A stretch of 64,000 bases of DNA from Sphingomonas sp. CFBP 13720 (GTDB lineage Bacteria > Pseudomonadota > Alphaproteobacteria > Sphingomonadales > Sphingomonadaceae). The DNA lies in assembly GCF_014842075.1 (NCBI RefSeq), contig NZ_JACYVA010000007.1, positions 105,452 to 169,451 of the forward strand, in the 5' to 3' direction. The position numbers and the translations under genes were made by a program. Positions 21,347 through 30,848 of this stretch are shown here, in pieces. Positions within the stretch are counted from its first letter, which is position 1; every line of letters begins with the position of its first letter. The notes beneath the pieces are model-generated. The model searched no databases and was not told where the DNA came from. It saw only the letters and a program-made list of their open reading frames with translations.

Positions 21347-22249
21347 ATGGCGCCGCCGCGCAACCGCCGTCCGGGTTTTTCGCGACGGGCGCAATATACT
21401 GTCTTCGCCGCCTATGTCCTTGCGGCGACGGGTGCGTTCGTCGGCGCGATCCTGCTGATCATCTCGGTCATCGACCCGCGCGCCTTCGCATCGCTGCGCG
21501 GTGCGGTGCGCGAGGTGACGACGCCGCTGTCGACCGGGCTGGACTGGGCATGGGACGGCGTCGCATCGGTGCCGCGCGGCATCGGCGATTATTTCGGCGC
21601 GGTGGACGAGAACCGCCAGTTGCGCGCACGTGAGGAAGCGACGCGCCGCTACCTGATCCAGGCGCGACGGCTGAACCGCGAGAATATGCGGCTGCGCGTG
21701 CTGTTGGCGCTACGCGACCGATCGCCCGCACCGGTCGTATCTGCGCGGCTGGTCAACAGTTCGGCCAGCAGCACACGACGTTATGCGACGCTAAACGCAG
21801 GATCGCGGCAGGGCGTGCGTCGCGGCCAGCCGGTGCGCGGTCCCAACGGGCTGATCGGCCGCATCGTCGAAACCAGTCCCAATACCGCCAGCGTCCTGCT
21901 CATCATCGATACCGCCAGCATCGTGCCGGTCCGCCGTACGCGCGACGGATTGTCGGCGATCGTCGCCGGCCTTGGCGACGGGATGGTCGAGGTCCGATCG
22001 GCCGGCATCGCCAACGCCGCGATGCTGGCTGGCGACGTGTTCGTGACGTCGGGCGCAGGCGGTATCTATCCGCCCGGCGTGCCCGTGGCGCAGGTGGCGC
22101 GCAGCGGCCGCGACGTCGTGCAGGCACGGGTCTTCGCCGATCCCGACGGGCTGGACTTCGCGCTGGTAGAACGCGCGTTCCTGCCCTCGCCCGTGCCCCG
22201 CCCCACCCCCGACGCAACGCCCACGCCCGCCGCGCCTGCACCCGAATGA
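21347..22249 (+). CDS. mreC: Rod-shape-determining protein MreC
   Basis: Bitopic membrane protein (300 aa) whose periplasmic beta domains bind PBP2 and activate the Rod complex. A basic cytoplasmic N-terminus (MAPPRNRRPGFSRR) precedes one membrane helix (about residues 18-40), then a coiled-coil region with many Arg/Glu and the beta domain with NGLIGRIVE and VFVTSGAGGIYPPGVPVA. The C-terminus is a Pro/Thr/Ala tail. The start at 21347 has a clear GGAGG; the frame extends upstream into mreB but has no signal there. The stop overlaps mreD. Confidence 0.93.
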   Translation: MAPPRNRRPGFSRRAQYTVFAAYVLAATGAFVGAILLIISVIDPRAFASLRGAVREVTTPLSTGLDWAWDGVASVPRGIGDYFGAVDENRQLRAREEATRRYLIQARRLNRENMRLRVLLALRDRSPAPVVSARLVNSSASSTRRYATLNAGSRQGVRRGQPVRGPNGLIGRIVETSPNTASVLLIIDTASIVPVRRTRDGLSAIVAGLGDGMVEVRSAGIANAAMLAGDVFVTSGAGGIYPPGVPVAQVARSGRDVVQARVFADPDGLDFALVERAFLPSPVPRPTPDATPTPAAPAPE

Positions 22250-22746
22250 AGCTGCTGGGTCCGGCCGACGACGGCGCGCAGTACAGCGTTACGCGCAAGG
22301 CGATCGGCAGCATCCTGATCGGTTCGATCGTCACGCTGATCCCGGTCGTCGCATCGGTTCCGTTCCTGCCGCCGTGCGGGCTGCTGATGCTGCTGGGCTG
22401 GCGGCTGCTGCGTCCCGACGCACTGCCCGTCTGGGCGGCGGCACCGCTGGGCCTGTTCGACGATCTGGTCAGCGGCCAGCCGATCGGCAGCGCGGTGCTG
22501 TTATGGCAGATATGCGCCCTGACGATCGATCTGGTCGACACGCGGTTGCTGGCGCGCGATTTCTGGCACGACTGGTTGTTGGCGGGTGGATCGATTGCAT
22601 TTTGCCTGATCGCCGGACGCGCCTTTGCCTCGACCTTGGCTGCGAACGTCGATACGGTGCTTCTATTCCAGATTTTGGTATCGATCGCGTTGTTCCCGCT
22701 GGCAACGCGGCTGTGCACGGCGCTTGGCGGCCATGAGGATGAATGA
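22246..22746 (+). CDS. mreD: Rod-shape-determining protein MreD
   Basis: Small integral membrane protein (166 aa) with about five hydrophobic helices, part of the MreBCD scaffold. Recognised by position between mreC and mrdA and by the FLPPCGLLMLLGWRLLRPD and LFDDLVSGQPIGSA segments typical of alphaproteobacterial MreD. ATGA junctions at both ends (with mreC and mrdA) show coupled translation. Confidence 0.9.
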   Translation: MKLLGPADDGAQYSVTRKAIGSILIGSIVTLIPVVASVPFLPPCGLLMLLGWRLLRPDALPVWAAAPLGLFDDLVSGQPIGSAVLLWQICALTIDLVDTRLLARDFWHDWLLAGGSIAFCLIAGRAFASTLAANVDTVLLFQILVSIALFPLATRLCTALGGHEDE

Positions 22747-24782
22747 GCAGGATCGTCACCGAAGCCGCGCAGGCGTTCAGCTTTTCGAGGCGGGCGATGG
22801 TGCTGGGCGGCGCACAGGCAGCGGTCGGGCTGGTGCTGGCCGGGCGGATGGCGTGGCTGTCGGTCGCGGAGAACGAGCGCTATAACCTGCTGGCGGAGAG
22901 CAACCGCGTCAACCTGACCATGATTCCGCCACGGCGGGGATGGATCATCGACCGGTATGGCGCGCCGATCGCAAACAACCGCACCGATTTCCGCGTCGAT
23001 CTGATCCCCGACCGGCTGGAGGATCGCGACCGGGTGCTGGGTGAACTGCGCACCCTGCTGGCACTGACCCCCGAAGACATGGCGCGCATCCAGACCGATC
23101 TGAAACGCGCGAGCAGTTTCCAGCCGGTGCAGGTCGCCGAGAATCTCGACTGGGAACGCTTCGCGGCGGTCAGCGTCCGGTTGCCCGAACTGCCGGGCGT
23201 CCAGCCCACGCGCGGTTTCTCGCGCAGCTATCCCGGTGGCGCGGCGGTCGCTCATCTGACGGGTTATGTCGGTGCGGCGACCGCCGAACAGTTCAAGGAA
23301 ACGCGCGACCCGTTGATGGTGACGCCGGGCTTCAAGCTGGGCAAGGACGGGCTGGAAAAGGCGCTGGAGCCGCAGTTGCGGGGCAAGGCCGGGGCCAAGC
23401 GGGTCGAGGTCACAGCGCGCGGACAGGTAGTGCGCGAACTGGAAACCCGGCCCGACCAGCAGGGCCGCAATGCGCGCCTGACCGTCGATCTGGGGCTTCA
23501 GGAGTTCGCGGCGCGGCGGATGGGCCCGAATTCGGGGTCGGCGGTGGTGATGGATGCGATCACCGGCGACGTGCTGGCGATGGTGTCGATGCCGGCCTAT
23601 GATCCCAACAGCTTTTCGGACGGGATCGGCCGGCTGGAATGGAAGATGCTGTCGGACGACGACCATATTCCGTTGATGAACAAGACGTTGCAGGGACTGT
23701 ATCCGCCCGGGTCGACGGTCAAGCCGATGCACGCGCTCGCGATCCTGAAAGCCGGGATCGATCCGCGCCGCCGCGTCAATTGCAGCGGTGTGTTGCAGGT
23801 CGGCACGGGACGGTTCCATTGCCATAAGCGACGCGGGCATGGGCCATTGGATATGGTCGGGGCGGTCGCGCAAAGCTGCGACATCTATTTCTACACGATG
23901 GCGCGCGAACTGGGATATGACAGCTTCGCACCCACGGTGCGCGCGATGGGGCTGGGGCAGGAATTCGAGCTGCCGTTCCAGTCTCAGCGATACGGCACGG
24001 TGCCCGACAGCGCGTGGAAGCTGCGCAAATACAAGCAGAAATGGACCGTCGCGGATTCGGTCAACGCATCGATCGGACAGGGATATGTCCTGACCAATCC
24101 GTTGCAACTGGCGGTCATGGCCGCGCGGCTGGCGCAGGGTCGGCAGGTGGTGCCGCGACTGTTGCTCGACCGGCCGCACGAACCCGCGCCGTCGATGGGC
24201 ATCGCACCCGAAATGCTCGACACCGTTCACCGCGCGACGTGGGCGGTGGTCAATGGCGGCGGCACCGGCGGACGATCACGGTTCGTCGGACTGCCGCCCG
24301 AGATTCAGCTGGCGGGCAAGACCGGCACGGCACAGGTCCGGCGCATCACCATGGCCGAACGCCGAGGCGGCGTGCTGGGCGACGCCGCGCTGCCGTTTCG
24401 CATGCGCGACCATTCGCTGTTCATCGGATACGCCCCCGCTGACAAGCCGCGCTACGCGGTGTCGGTCGTGCTGGAACATTCGGGCCATATCTATACCGCC
24501 GCCCCGATCGCCAGCGACATCCTGTCGTGGCTGTTCGACCGGGAAAAGGCGATGGCCCGGCTGGAGCCGCTGGAAAAGGAATGGGGTGGCGACGTGCAGA
24601 CCCGCATGGCGACCCAGTGGCGCACGTTCCAGGCTGCGCAGGCCGCGCCGGTGCTGTCGGTCCCGGCCACCCCCGCCGACGTGGAGGGGGCGACGACCAA
24701 CGTCGTCGATTCGGCCGTCGCCAACCAGACAGAGCCGGACCCCGCCGTCGCCCAGTCCAACATCACGCAGCGCACCGAATGA
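22743..24782 (+). CDS. mrdA: Penicillin-binding protein 2, elongation transpeptidase
   Basis: Class B PBP (679 aa) that cross-links peptidoglycan during elongation, partnered with RodA. A single N-terminal membrane helix (residues 17-40) anchors it. The dimerisation domain includes RRGWIIDRYG; transpeptidase motifs are STVK (324-327, acyl-Ser), SCD (378-380) and KTGT (526-529). The C-terminal tail of about 50 residues after the catalytic domain is low complexity. It overlaps both mreD and rodA by ATGA. Confidence 0.96.
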   Translation: MSRIVTEAAQAFSFSRRAMVLGGAQAAVGLVLAGRMAWLSVAENERYNLLAESNRVNLTMIPPRRGWIIDRYGAPIANNRTDFRVDLIPDRLEDRDRVLGELRTLLALTPEDMARIQTDLKRASSFQPVQVAENLDWERFAAVSVRLPELPGVQPTRGFSRSYPGGAAVAHLTGYVGAATAEQFKETRDPLMVTPGFKLGKDGLEKALEPQLRGKAGAKRVEVTARGQVVRELETRPDQQGRNARLTVDLGLQEFAARRMGPNSGSAVVMDAITGDVLAMVSMPAYDPNSFSDGIGRLEWKMLSDDDHIPLMNKTLQGLYPPGSTVKPMHALAILKAGIDPRRRVNCSGVLQVGTGRFHCHKRRGHGPLDMVGAVAQSCDIYFYTMARELGYDSFAPTVRAMGLGQEFELPFQSQRYGTVPDSAWKLRKYKQKWTVADSVNASIGQGYVLTNPLQLAVMAARLAQGRQVVPRLLLDRPHEPAPSMGIAPEMLDTVHRATWAVVNGGGTGGRSRFVGLPPEIQLAGKTGTAQVRRITMAERRGGVLGDAALPFRMRDHSLFIGYAPADKPRYAVSVVLEHSGHIYTAAPIASDILSWLFDREKAMARLEPLEKEWGGDVQTRMATQWRTFQAAQAAPVLSVPATPADVEGATTNVVDSAVANQTEPDPAVAQSNITQRTE

Positions 24783-25915
24783 AACGCATCAACCAGACGA
24801 CGTCGCACGGGCTGGGCTTCGTTCCCGCCCCACTGGCGAAGCTGCCGTGGGGCGTGCTCATATTGTTGCTGGCCATCGGCGGGTTCGGGCTGGTCGTGCT
24901 GTTTTCGGCCGCCGGCGGCAGCGTCGACCCATGGGCGTCGCGGCAGGGCGTGGCGTTCGCGATCTTCCTGTGCATGGCGATCGGGCTGTCCAGAATACGC
25001 GTGTCGTTCTGGCAGAATCTTGCGTTGCCCGCCTATGCCGGGATCACGGTGTTGCTGGTGCTGGTCGAACTGCTTGGCGCGGTGAAGGGCGGATCGCAAC
25101 GCTGGCTCGATCTCGGCTTCATCCGGGTGCAACCATCTGAATTCATGAAACCGGTAATCGTGCTGGCGCTGGCCCGCTTCTATGACTTGCTGCCCGCTGG
25201 CGAAATACGCCGATTCGGCGCGGTATGGCCCGCTGCCTTGATGTTAGGTATTCCGGCTGGGCTGGTGATGCTGCAACCCGATCTTGGCACGGCGCTGATG
25301 ATCACGGCGGGGGGGTTGACCGTCATGTTCCTTGCGGGACTGCCGATCCGCCTGTTCGCGGGTGGTGCGCTGGGTCTCGCGGTCGCTGCGCCGCTCGCCT
25401 ATCATTTCCTGCTGCACGACTATCAGCGTAACCGCGTGTTGATCTTCCTCGACCCCGAAAGCGACCCGCTAGGCACCGGATACCACATCAGCCAATCCAA
25501 GATCGCGATCGGATCGGGCGGCATTTTCGGCAAGGGGTTCCTCGAAGGAACTCAGAGCCATCTCGACTATCTCCCTGAAGGGCATACCGATTTCGTGTTC
25601 GCGACGATGGCGGAGGAATGGGGGCTGGTCGGCGGCGTGCTGTTGATCGCGGCGTTCATCCTGCTGGTCCGCTGGGGCGTGGGCGTCGGCGTCAGGGCTG
25701 AAGGCCGGTTCGCCAAGCTGGCAGCGGGTGGGCTGGCCACCACGATCTTCTTCTATGTCGCGATCAACCTGATGATGGTGATGGGGCTGGCCCCGGTGGT
25801 GGGTATTCCGTTGCCGCTGGTCAGCTATGGCGGATCGGCGCAGATGACGGTGCTGGGATGCGTCGGACTGCTGATGGCGATCGACCGCGAGAACCGCGAA
25901 CGGGTGCGGTTCTGA
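24779..25915 (+). CDS. rodA: Peptidoglycan glycosyltransferase RodA (SEDS)
   Basis: SEDS-family polymerase (378 aa) with about ten membrane helices that polymerises lipid II for the lateral wall. Motifs: GSQRWLDLGFIRVQPSEFMK, LQPDLGTALMI, the catalytic-Asp loop region with EGHTDFVFATMAEEWG, and the C-terminal GIPLPLVSYGGSAQM. The start at 24779 overlaps the mrdA stop; a longer frame into mrdA is not real. Last gene of the elongasome operon, followed by two tRNA genes. Confidence 0.96.
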   Translation: MKRINQTTSHGLGFVPAPLAKLPWGVLILLLAIGGFGLVVLFSAAGGSVDPWASRQGVAFAIFLCMAIGLSRIRVSFWQNLALPAYAGITVLLVLVELLGAVKGGSQRWLDLGFIRVQPSEFMKPVIVLALARFYDLLPAGEIRRFGAVWPAALMLGIPAGLVMLQPDLGTALMITAGGLTVMFLAGLPIRLFAGGALGLAVAAPLAYHFLLHDYQRNRVLIFLDPESDPLGTGYHISQSKIAIGSGGIFGKGFLEGTQSHLDYLPEGHTDFVFATMAEEWGLVGGVLLIAAFILLVRWGVGVGVRAEGRFAKLAAGGLATTIFFYVAINLMMVMGLAPVVGIPLPLVSYGGSAQMTVLGCVGLLMAIDRENRERVRF

Positions 25916-26025
25916 CGGAAATTGCCGCCGGGCGGATAATTGGGGTTTGCTTGCGCGCGAACCTTCGCTAAAGGCCGCCCTCCAACGGCGGACGGCAACC
26001 CCGACCGCCCCATCGCGCAGGCGAC

Positions 26026-26101
<76 letters not shown>

Positions 26102-26117
26102 CCTCCTGTCCCGCGAC

Positions 26118-26193
<76 letters not shown>

Positions 26194-26249
26194 TATCCAA
26201 CCGGTTGTTTCGGATACAAAGGTTGACATCGCACCGCCGCGTCGGCGTG

Positions 26250-27305
26250 ATGCCGCCCATGCAGCCTATCAGTGCGCGCCCGGTCCGGCGCATCACCATC
26301 GTCGAGGTCGCCGCCCATGCCGGCGTCTCGACCAAGACCGTATCGCGCGTGTTGAACGGCGAACCGCATGTGAAGCCGGCGGTACGCGAACGCGTGCAGG
26401 AGGCGGTGCGTGCGCTGGACTATCATCCCAACGTCATGGCGCAGGGGCTGGCGCGGCAGCGATCGCACCTGATCGGCCTCGTCTATGAAAACCCCTCCCC
26501 CAGCTATGTCGTCGAATTGCAGATGGGCGTGCTCGACCGGTTGCAGGGCGAACGCTACCGGCTGGTGGTGCTGCCGGTCCAGTCGGTGGCGGCGCATGAA
26601 GGCGAGGTCGTCGGGCTGTTGCGGTCGGCGGCGGTCGACGGTGCGGTGCTTGCACCGCCGGCATCGGACAACCGCCGCGTGCTGGACGGGCTGGTCGCGA
26701 TCGGCATGCCGTTCGCCCGGATCGCGCCGACCCGCTGGCCGGAGATCGGGCCCGGTATCGAGGTGGACGACGTCGCCGCATCGCGTGAGATCGCGGCGCA
26801 TGTGCTGGCGCAGGGACACCGCCGCATCGCGATCATCAAGGGCGATCCGACCCATGCCGCGTCCGCCGCGCGGATGATCGGGTATGAACTGGCCTTTGCC
26901 GATGCCGGCGTGCCGATCGATCCCGCGCTGGTCGTCGACGGACTGTTCACGTTCGATTCGGGTTTTGCCGCCGCGACTATGCTGCTGGGCCGTGCGGACC
27001 GTCCGACGGCGATCCTCGCGCAGAACGACGATATGGCGGTCGGAGCGCTGACGGCGGCGCGCGCCGCCGGCATCGACGTGCCGACCGCATTGTCGATCGC
27101 GGGGTTCGATGATTCCGAAGTCGCGCGGATCACATGGCCGCGGATCACCACTATTCGCCAACCGGTGTTCGAAATGGCAGTCAGCGCGACGTCGATGCTG
27201 CTCGACCGGCTTGCGGGCGAAGCGGTCCCGGCGGCGACGCGGCATCAGCATCAGTTGATGGAACGCGAATCGGTTGCACGGGTGCCACGGGACGCTTCGC
27301 TCTAG
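26250..27305 (+). CDS. LacI/GalR-family transcriptional regulator
   Basis: 351-residue repressor. Residues 15-60 are the LacI helix-turn-helix with ITIVEVAAHAGVSTKTVSRVLNGE and the hinge helix; the rest is a periplasmic-binding-like effector domain with HRRIAIIKGDP, AQNDDMAVGAL and SIAGFDDSE. ATGs at 26250 and 26259 are both possible; the open frame upstream runs through a tRNA and cannot be coding. No sugar operon follows it in the window, so the target is unclear. Confidence 0.9.
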   Translation: MPPMQPISARPVRRITIVEVAAHAGVSTKTVSRVLNGEPHVKPAVRERVQEAVRALDYHPNVMAQGLARQRSHLIGLVYENPSPSYVVELQMGVLDRLQGERYRLVVLPVQSVAAHEGEVVGLLRSAAVDGAVLAPPASDNRRVLDGLVAIGMPFARIAPTRWPEIGPGIEVDDVAASREIAAHVLAQGHRRIAIIKGDPTHAASAARMIGYELAFADAGVPIDPALVVDGLFTFDSGFAAATMLLGRADRPTAILAQNDDMAVGALTAARAAGIDVPTALSIAGFDDSEVARITWPRITTIRQPVFEMAVSATSMLLDRLAGEAVPAATRHQHQLMERESVARVPRDASL

Positions 27306-27433
27306 CGCTGTCCCGATACACGCAATACAGCAGCGTCGGAACGGCGTGCTGCAGGGTGCGCGGATACAAGAGATGACAGGCTCGGGTTGATCCGCGATCG
27401 CGGACGGGGCCGCAGCGTATTGGGAGCCGGTGG

Positions 27434-28456
27434 ATGACCGACGAGACACAGATTGCCGACGCCTTCGACAGCCGGGTACGGCGTCGTGAGGAACGCCGCG
27501 ACTTCTTCCGTGCGTTCGGCGCGGCGGCTGCAGTAGGTGGCGGGCTGGCGCTGGCGTCGTGTGGCGGCGGGGACGACGATGTCGCGCCGACGCCTTCTCC
27601 CACCCCGACCGGTACGGGAACCGCGACAGCTACACCGACCGCGACGCCGACCCCCACCCCGTCCAACCGGTTCAGCGATGTCGATGTGCTGAACTTCGCG
27701 CTGAACCTCGAATATCTCGAAGCGCAATTCTATCTGTTCGCCGCGACGGGGGTCGGGTTGCCCACGACGCTCCTCGCGGGGCCGACCGGCACGACGCCCG
27801 GCGCGGTGACGGGGGGACGGAAGGCGAATCTCACCGATCCGGTGATCGCCAACTACGCCCGCGAAATCGCGCAGGACGAACGCGCACATGTCGAATTCCT
27901 GCGCAATGCGATCGGCGCTACCGTCATCGCGCAGCCCGCGATCGATATCGGCGCCACCGCGACCAGCGCCTTCTCCAACGCGGCGCGCGCCGCCGGACTG
28001 ATCGGCGCGGGCGCGGCGTTCGATCCCTATGCCAATGACGAAAACTTCCTGATCGCCGCTTACCTGTTCGAGGATGTCGGCGTTACCGCGTACAAGGGTG
28101 CGGCGGTCGAGATCGCCAGCCCGGTGGTGTTGCAGGCAGCCGCCGGCATCCTCGCCACCGAGGCCTATCATGCCGCGATGATCCGTACCGCGCTTTATAC
28201 CAAGGGACTGATCGACGCGACCGAGGCAATTTCCACCGCGCGCGACAGCCTCGACGGATCGAGCGACCTCGATCAGGGCGTGCGGCCGATCGGCGACCGG
28301 TCGAACATCGCCCCGCTGGACGCCAACGGCATCGCATTCGGCCGGACGCCTGAACAGGTGCTCAACATCGTCTATCTCAACCGCCTCGCCGTCACGACCG
28401 GCGGATTCTTTCCGGCCGGCGTCAACGGCGTCATCAAGACCAGCGCAGCGAACTGA
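27434..28456 (+). CDS. TAT-exported ferritin-like lipoprotein, copy 1
   Basis: 340 residues. The N-terminus carries a twin-arginine-type motif (RRDFFRA), a hydrophobic stretch and a lipobox (LALASC, Cys near 40) followed by GGGDDD. A Pro/Thr-rich linker (about 50-75) leads to a ferritin-like four-helix domain (PF13668 type) with [16 protein letters not shown] and EIAQDERAHVEFLRNAIG, whose Glu/His spacing resembles a di-metal site. Some related proteins are called desiccation-related; the role here is unknown. A paralog follows after 16 bp. Confidence 0.88.
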   Translation: MTDETQIADAFDSRVRRREERRDFFRAFGAAAAVGGGLALASCGGGDDDVAPTPSPTPTGTGTATATPTATPTPTPSNRFSDVDVLNFALNLEYLEAQFYLFAATGVGLPTTLLAGPTGTTPGAVTGGRKANLTDPVIANYAREIAQDERAHVEFLRNAIGATVIAQPAIDIGATATSAFSNAARAAGLIGAGAAFDPYANDENFLIAAYLFEDVGVTAYKGAAVEIASPVVLQAAAGILATEAYHAAMIRTALYTKGLIDATEAISTARDSLDGSSDLDQGVRPIGDRSNIAPLDANGIAFGRTPEQVLNIVYLNRLAVTTGGFFPAGVNGVIKTSAAN

Positions 28457-28472
28457 GCCAGGAGCGGCCCTC

Positions 28473-29483
28473 ATGAACACCGAAACGATCCTGCACGCGC
28501 TCGACGCCTGCGACGCCCGCCGCGCCCATCGCCGCGACTTCCTGCGCGCTGCCGGCGGCGTGTCCGCCGCCGTGGCCGGTGCCTCGCTGTTGGCCGCGTG
28601 CGGCGGTGGCGACGACAATGATCCCGCGCCCACCCCTACCCCGACGCCCACGCCGACGGTCAGCCCGACCGCGACGCCGACCCCGGCGACCGATGCCGAC
28701 GTGCTGAATTTCGCGCTGAACCTCGAATATCTCGAAGCGCAATTCTATTCCTTCGCCACGACGGGCGCGAGCCTGCCGAACGATTTGCTCACCGGCACCG
28801 GTGCGCAGGGTGCGGCGACCGGTGGGCAGCAGGTGACGTTCGACGATCCGCTGGTCGGGCAATATGCGCGCGAAATCGCCGCCGACGAACGTGCCCATGT
28901 CGCGTTCCTGCGCAGCGCGATCGGTGCGACGGTCGCGGCGCAGCCCGCAATCGACCTCGGCTTCGCTGCGACCAGCGCGTTTTCGAACGCGGCGCGTGCG
29001 GCGGGCCTCATCACCGGTGCAACGGCGTCGTTCAACCCGTATCTGAACGACCAGAATTTCCTGTTGGGCGCGTTCCTGTTTGAGGATGTCGGCGTCACCG
29101 CCTATCGCGGTGCGATCGGGTTCCTGACGAACAAGACCTATATCGACGCCGCCGCCGGTATCCACGCCGCCGAAGCCTATCACGCAGGGCTGATCCGGTC
29201 GGTGCTGTATAACAAGGGCATCGCCACCCCGGCAGTGATCGATGCGACCGAGGCGATTTCCAAGGCACGCGACGATCTGGACGGGGTGCTCGATCAGGAT
29301 CAGGGGGTTCGGCCCGCCAACGACGCGTCGAACATCGTGCCGACCGACGGCACCGGCCTGACCTTTGCCCGTGCGCCGGCGTCGGTGCTCAACATCCTGT
29401 ACCTGAACCGCGCATCGGTGTCGGCCGGCGGGTTCTTCCCGGCGGGCCTTAACAGCCTGCTCAAGACCAGCGCCGCAAACTGA
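28473..29483 (+). CDS. TAT-exported ferritin-like lipoprotein, copy 2
   Basis: 336 residues, clearly a paralog of the preceding gene: RRDFLRA twin-arginine motif, lipobox SLLAAC, a longer repetitive PTPTPT linker (about 50-72), then the ferritin-like domain with [18 protein letters not shown] and [16 protein letters not shown]. It ends in SLLKTSAAN, as copy 1 ends in VIKTSAAN. The pair is almost certainly one operon and may form a hetero-oligomer at the envelope, which is inference. Confidence 0.88.
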   Translation: MNTETILHALDACDARRAHRRDFLRAAGGVSAAVAGASLLAACGGGDDNDPAPTPTPTPTPTVSPTATPTPATDADVLNFALNLEYLEAQFYSFATTGASLPNDLLTGTGAQGAATGGQQVTFDDPLVGQYAREIAADERAHVAFLRSAIGATVAAQPAIDLGFAATSAFSNAARAAGLITGATASFNPYLNDQNFLLGAFLFEDVGVTAYRGAIGFLTNKTYIDAAAGIHAAEAYHAGLIRSVLYNKGIATPAVIDATEAISKARDDLDGVLDQDQGVRPANDASNIVPTDGTGLTFARAPASVLNILYLNRASVSAGGFFPAGLNSLLKTSAAN

Positions 29484-29587
29484 CGCTTCCGCCGCCCAAG
29501 GGGACCGCCGCCATCGTACCGCCCGCCGCCCCCGATGCCGCGACCGAACGCCGCCCCAGCCTGCCGGGATCGTTCCGTACGATCGCG

Positions 29588-30844
29588 GTGCCGAGCGGCG
29601 GCGGACAGTTCTGGCGCAAGTTCGGGGCGTTCGCCGGCCCCGGCTATCTCGTCGCGGTCGGGTATATGGACCCGGGCAACTGGGCGACCGACATCGCCGG
29701 GGGATCGACGTTCGGCTATACGCTGTTGTCGGTCATCCTGTTGTCGAACATCATGGCGATGGTGCTGCAATCGCTGTCGGCCAAGCTGGGCATCGTCACC
29801 GGGCTGGATCTGGCGCAGGCGTGCCGTGAATATTACCCCAAACCGGTACGCTGGGTGCTGTGGGCGTTGTGCGAGCTGGCGATCATCGCGTGCGACCTGG
29901 CCGAGGTGATCGGTACGGCCATCGCGCTGCAATTGCTGTTCGGCATTCCGTTGGTGATCGGGGTGTGCGTTACGGCGGTGGATGTGATGCTGATATTGCT
30001 GTTGCAGCAATATGGGTTCCGTAAGCTGGAAGCGTTCATCGTTGCGCTGTTGATCGTGATCGCGGGCTGTTTCGCGGTCGAGCTGTTCCTTGCCCAGCCA
30101 TCGCTGGCGGGGATCGCGCGCGGGCTGATCCCAACGACCGAGATCGTGACCAATCCCGCGATGCTGTACATCGCGATCGGAATCCTCGGTGCGACGGTGA
30201 TGCCGCACAACCTGTATCTGCATAGCTCGATCGTGCAGACGCGCAGCTTCGAGCGCACGAACGAGGGTCGGCGCGAAGCGGTGAAGATGGCGACGATCGA
30301 CAGTTCGGTCGCGTTGATGCTGGCGCTGTTCATCAACGGATCGATCCTGATCCTTGCCGCCGCAGCGTTCCATACCGCCGGGCGGACCGACGTCGCCGAA
30401 ATACAGGACGCGTATCAGTTGCTTACGCCGATGCTGGGCGCGGGCGCGGCGAGCATCCTGTTCGCGGTGGCGTTGCTGGCATCGGGACAGAATTCGACGA
30501 TCACCGGCACGCTGGCCGGACAGATCGTGATGGAAGGGTTCCTGAACCTGCGCCTGCCCGCGTGGCTGCGGCGGATCGTGACGCGGTTGATCGCGATCGT
30601 GCCGGCGGTCGTCGTCGCCAGCCTGTATGGCGAAAGCGGTACGGCACGGCTGTTGATCGGCAGCCAGGTGGTGTTGAGCCTGCAACTGCCGTTCGCGGTC
30701 TATCCATTGGTACGCTTCACCGGCGACCGGGCAAAGATGGGGATGTTCGCCAACGGACCGTTACTGGCGGGATCCGCGTGGATCATCTGCGGCGCGGTGA
30801 TCGTGCTCAATTCGGTGCTGCTGTATCAGGTGGTGACGGGGTAG
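29588..30844 (+). CDS. Nramp-family divalent metal ion:proton symporter (MntH-like)
   Basis: At least 418 residues with eleven or so membrane helices importing Mn2+ or Fe2+. The metal site in helix 1 is [16 protein letters not shown] (DPGN) and in helix 6 is [14 protein letters not shown] (MPHN). The coordinates use the first standard start, GTG 29588, but the frame stays open upstream and encodes a conserved-looking [15 protein letters not shown]; that stretch has no ATG, GTG or TTG. An ATC at 29513 follows a good AAGGGG. The true start is unresolved (see finding). It lies about 100 bp after the ferritin-like pair. Confidence 0.9.
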   Translation: MPSGGGQFWRKFGAFAGPGYLVAVGYMDPGNWATDIAGGSTFGYTLLSVILLSNIMAMVLQSLSAKLGIVTGLDLAQACREYYPKPVRWVLWALCELAIIACDLAEVIGTAIALQLLFGIPLVIGVCVTAVDVMLILLLQQYGFRKLEAFIVALLIVIAGCFAVELFLAQPSLAGIARGLIPTTEIVTNPAMLYIAIGILGATVMPHNLYLHSSIVQTRSFERTNEGRREAVKMATIDSSVALMLALFINGSILILAAAAFHTAGRTDVAEIQDAYQLLTPMLGAGAASILFAVALLASGQNSTITGTLAGQIVMEGFLNLRLPAWLRRIVTRLIAIVPAVVVASLYGESGTARLLIGSQVVLSLQLPFAVYPLVRFTGDRAKMGMFANGPLLAGSAWIICGAVIVLNSVLLYQVVTG

Positions 30845-30848
30845 CCGC

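Noticed and set aside
21903..24230. Minus-strand open frame of 775 aa over mreC-mreD-mrdA
   Set aside because: Long open antisense frames are common in this GC-rich DNA; the residue pattern (His/Arg/Gln-rich, no domains) is typical of shadows and the plus-strand genes are certain.
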